Below, in pieces: positions 5,768-5,783 of a stretch of 5,783 bases of DNA. This DNA is from an uncultured Clostridia bacterium (GTDB lineage: Bacteria > Bacillota > Clostridia > Christensenellales > Borkfalkiaceae). The notes beneath the pieces were generated by a model that saw only the letters and a program-made list of their open reading frames with translations, was not told the origin of the DNA and searched no databases. The stretch spans positions 1-5,783 of the forward strand of contig URMI01000084.1 in the NCBI GenBank assembly GCA_900548845.1, given 5' to 3'. The position numbers were made by a program, and so were the translations under genes. Each line of letters starts with the position of its first letter. The stretch's first letter is position 1.

Positions 5768-5783
5768 AGATCGGAAGAGCACA
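5768..5783. other. Illumina TruSeq-type adapter remnant (right end)
   Basis: AGATCGGAAGAGCACA is the start of the standard TruSeq adapter. It is the exact reverse complement of bases 4-19, so together they imitate a 16-bp terminal inverted repeat. It is not biological. The genomic insert ends at 5767. Reading frames that enter from this end on the minus strand begin with the adapter-encoded V-L-F-R-S and are false. Confidence 0.97.

Noticed and set aside
5594..5782. A 62-codon minus-strand frame upstream of ftsK
   Set aside because: Its start lies in the adapter (VLFRS), it runs through the promoter and the hairpin, and it has no domain or conserved look. It is an artefact of the contig end.
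4..5783. 16-bp terminal inverted repeats suggesting a transposon or linear plasmid
   Set aside because: The repeats are exactly Illumina adapter sequence and the interior is an ordinary chromosomal housekeeping operon with no transposase.

Overview
This window looks like a complete short metagenomic contig. It carries Illumina TruSeq-type adapter sequence at both ends (1-19 and 5768-5783), so the genomic insert is 20-5767. All genuine genes lie on the minus strand and read from right to left. The insert is GC-rich in the coding parts (roughly 60% by eye) and AT-rich between genes. The gene order ftsK/spoIIIE - rimO - pgsA is typical of Clostridia-type Firmicutes (Bacillota). Strong AGGAGG-like ribosome binding sites and a consensus sigma-A promoter fit this. 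A GC-rich, uncultured gut-type clostridium is plausible, but I cannot name a genus.

Layout in transcription order. First comes an intergenic segment of about 176 bp (5592-5767). It holds two interlocking inverted repeats, a near-perfect promoter (TTGAAA, 17 bp, TATAAT, with an extended -10 TG), and a 5' UTR hairpin just upstream of a strong Shine-Dalgarno. Next is a 1381-residue FtsK/SpoIIIE-family DNA translocase that starts at TTG (5591-1446). After a 5-nt gap comes a 446-residue RimO, the ribosomal protein S12 methylthiotransferase (1440-100). After a 56-nt spacer with its own ribosome binding site come the first eight codons of pgsA (43-20), where the adapter cuts the gene off.

The three genes probably form one operon driven from the promoter at 5658-5686, with no terminator visible between them. 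They cover chromosome segregation at the division septum, modification of the ribosomal decoding centre and phosphatidylglycerol synthesis. These are housekeeping functions linked by conserved neighbourhood rather than by one pathway.

I see no mobile element, CRISPR array, tRNA or rRNA, and no convincing new multi-gene system. The most unusual content is inside FtsK: a disordered linker of about 700 residues that opens with a tyrosine/glutamine/glycine-rich, prion-like tract. The symmetrical DNA packed against its promoter is the next most interesting signal.
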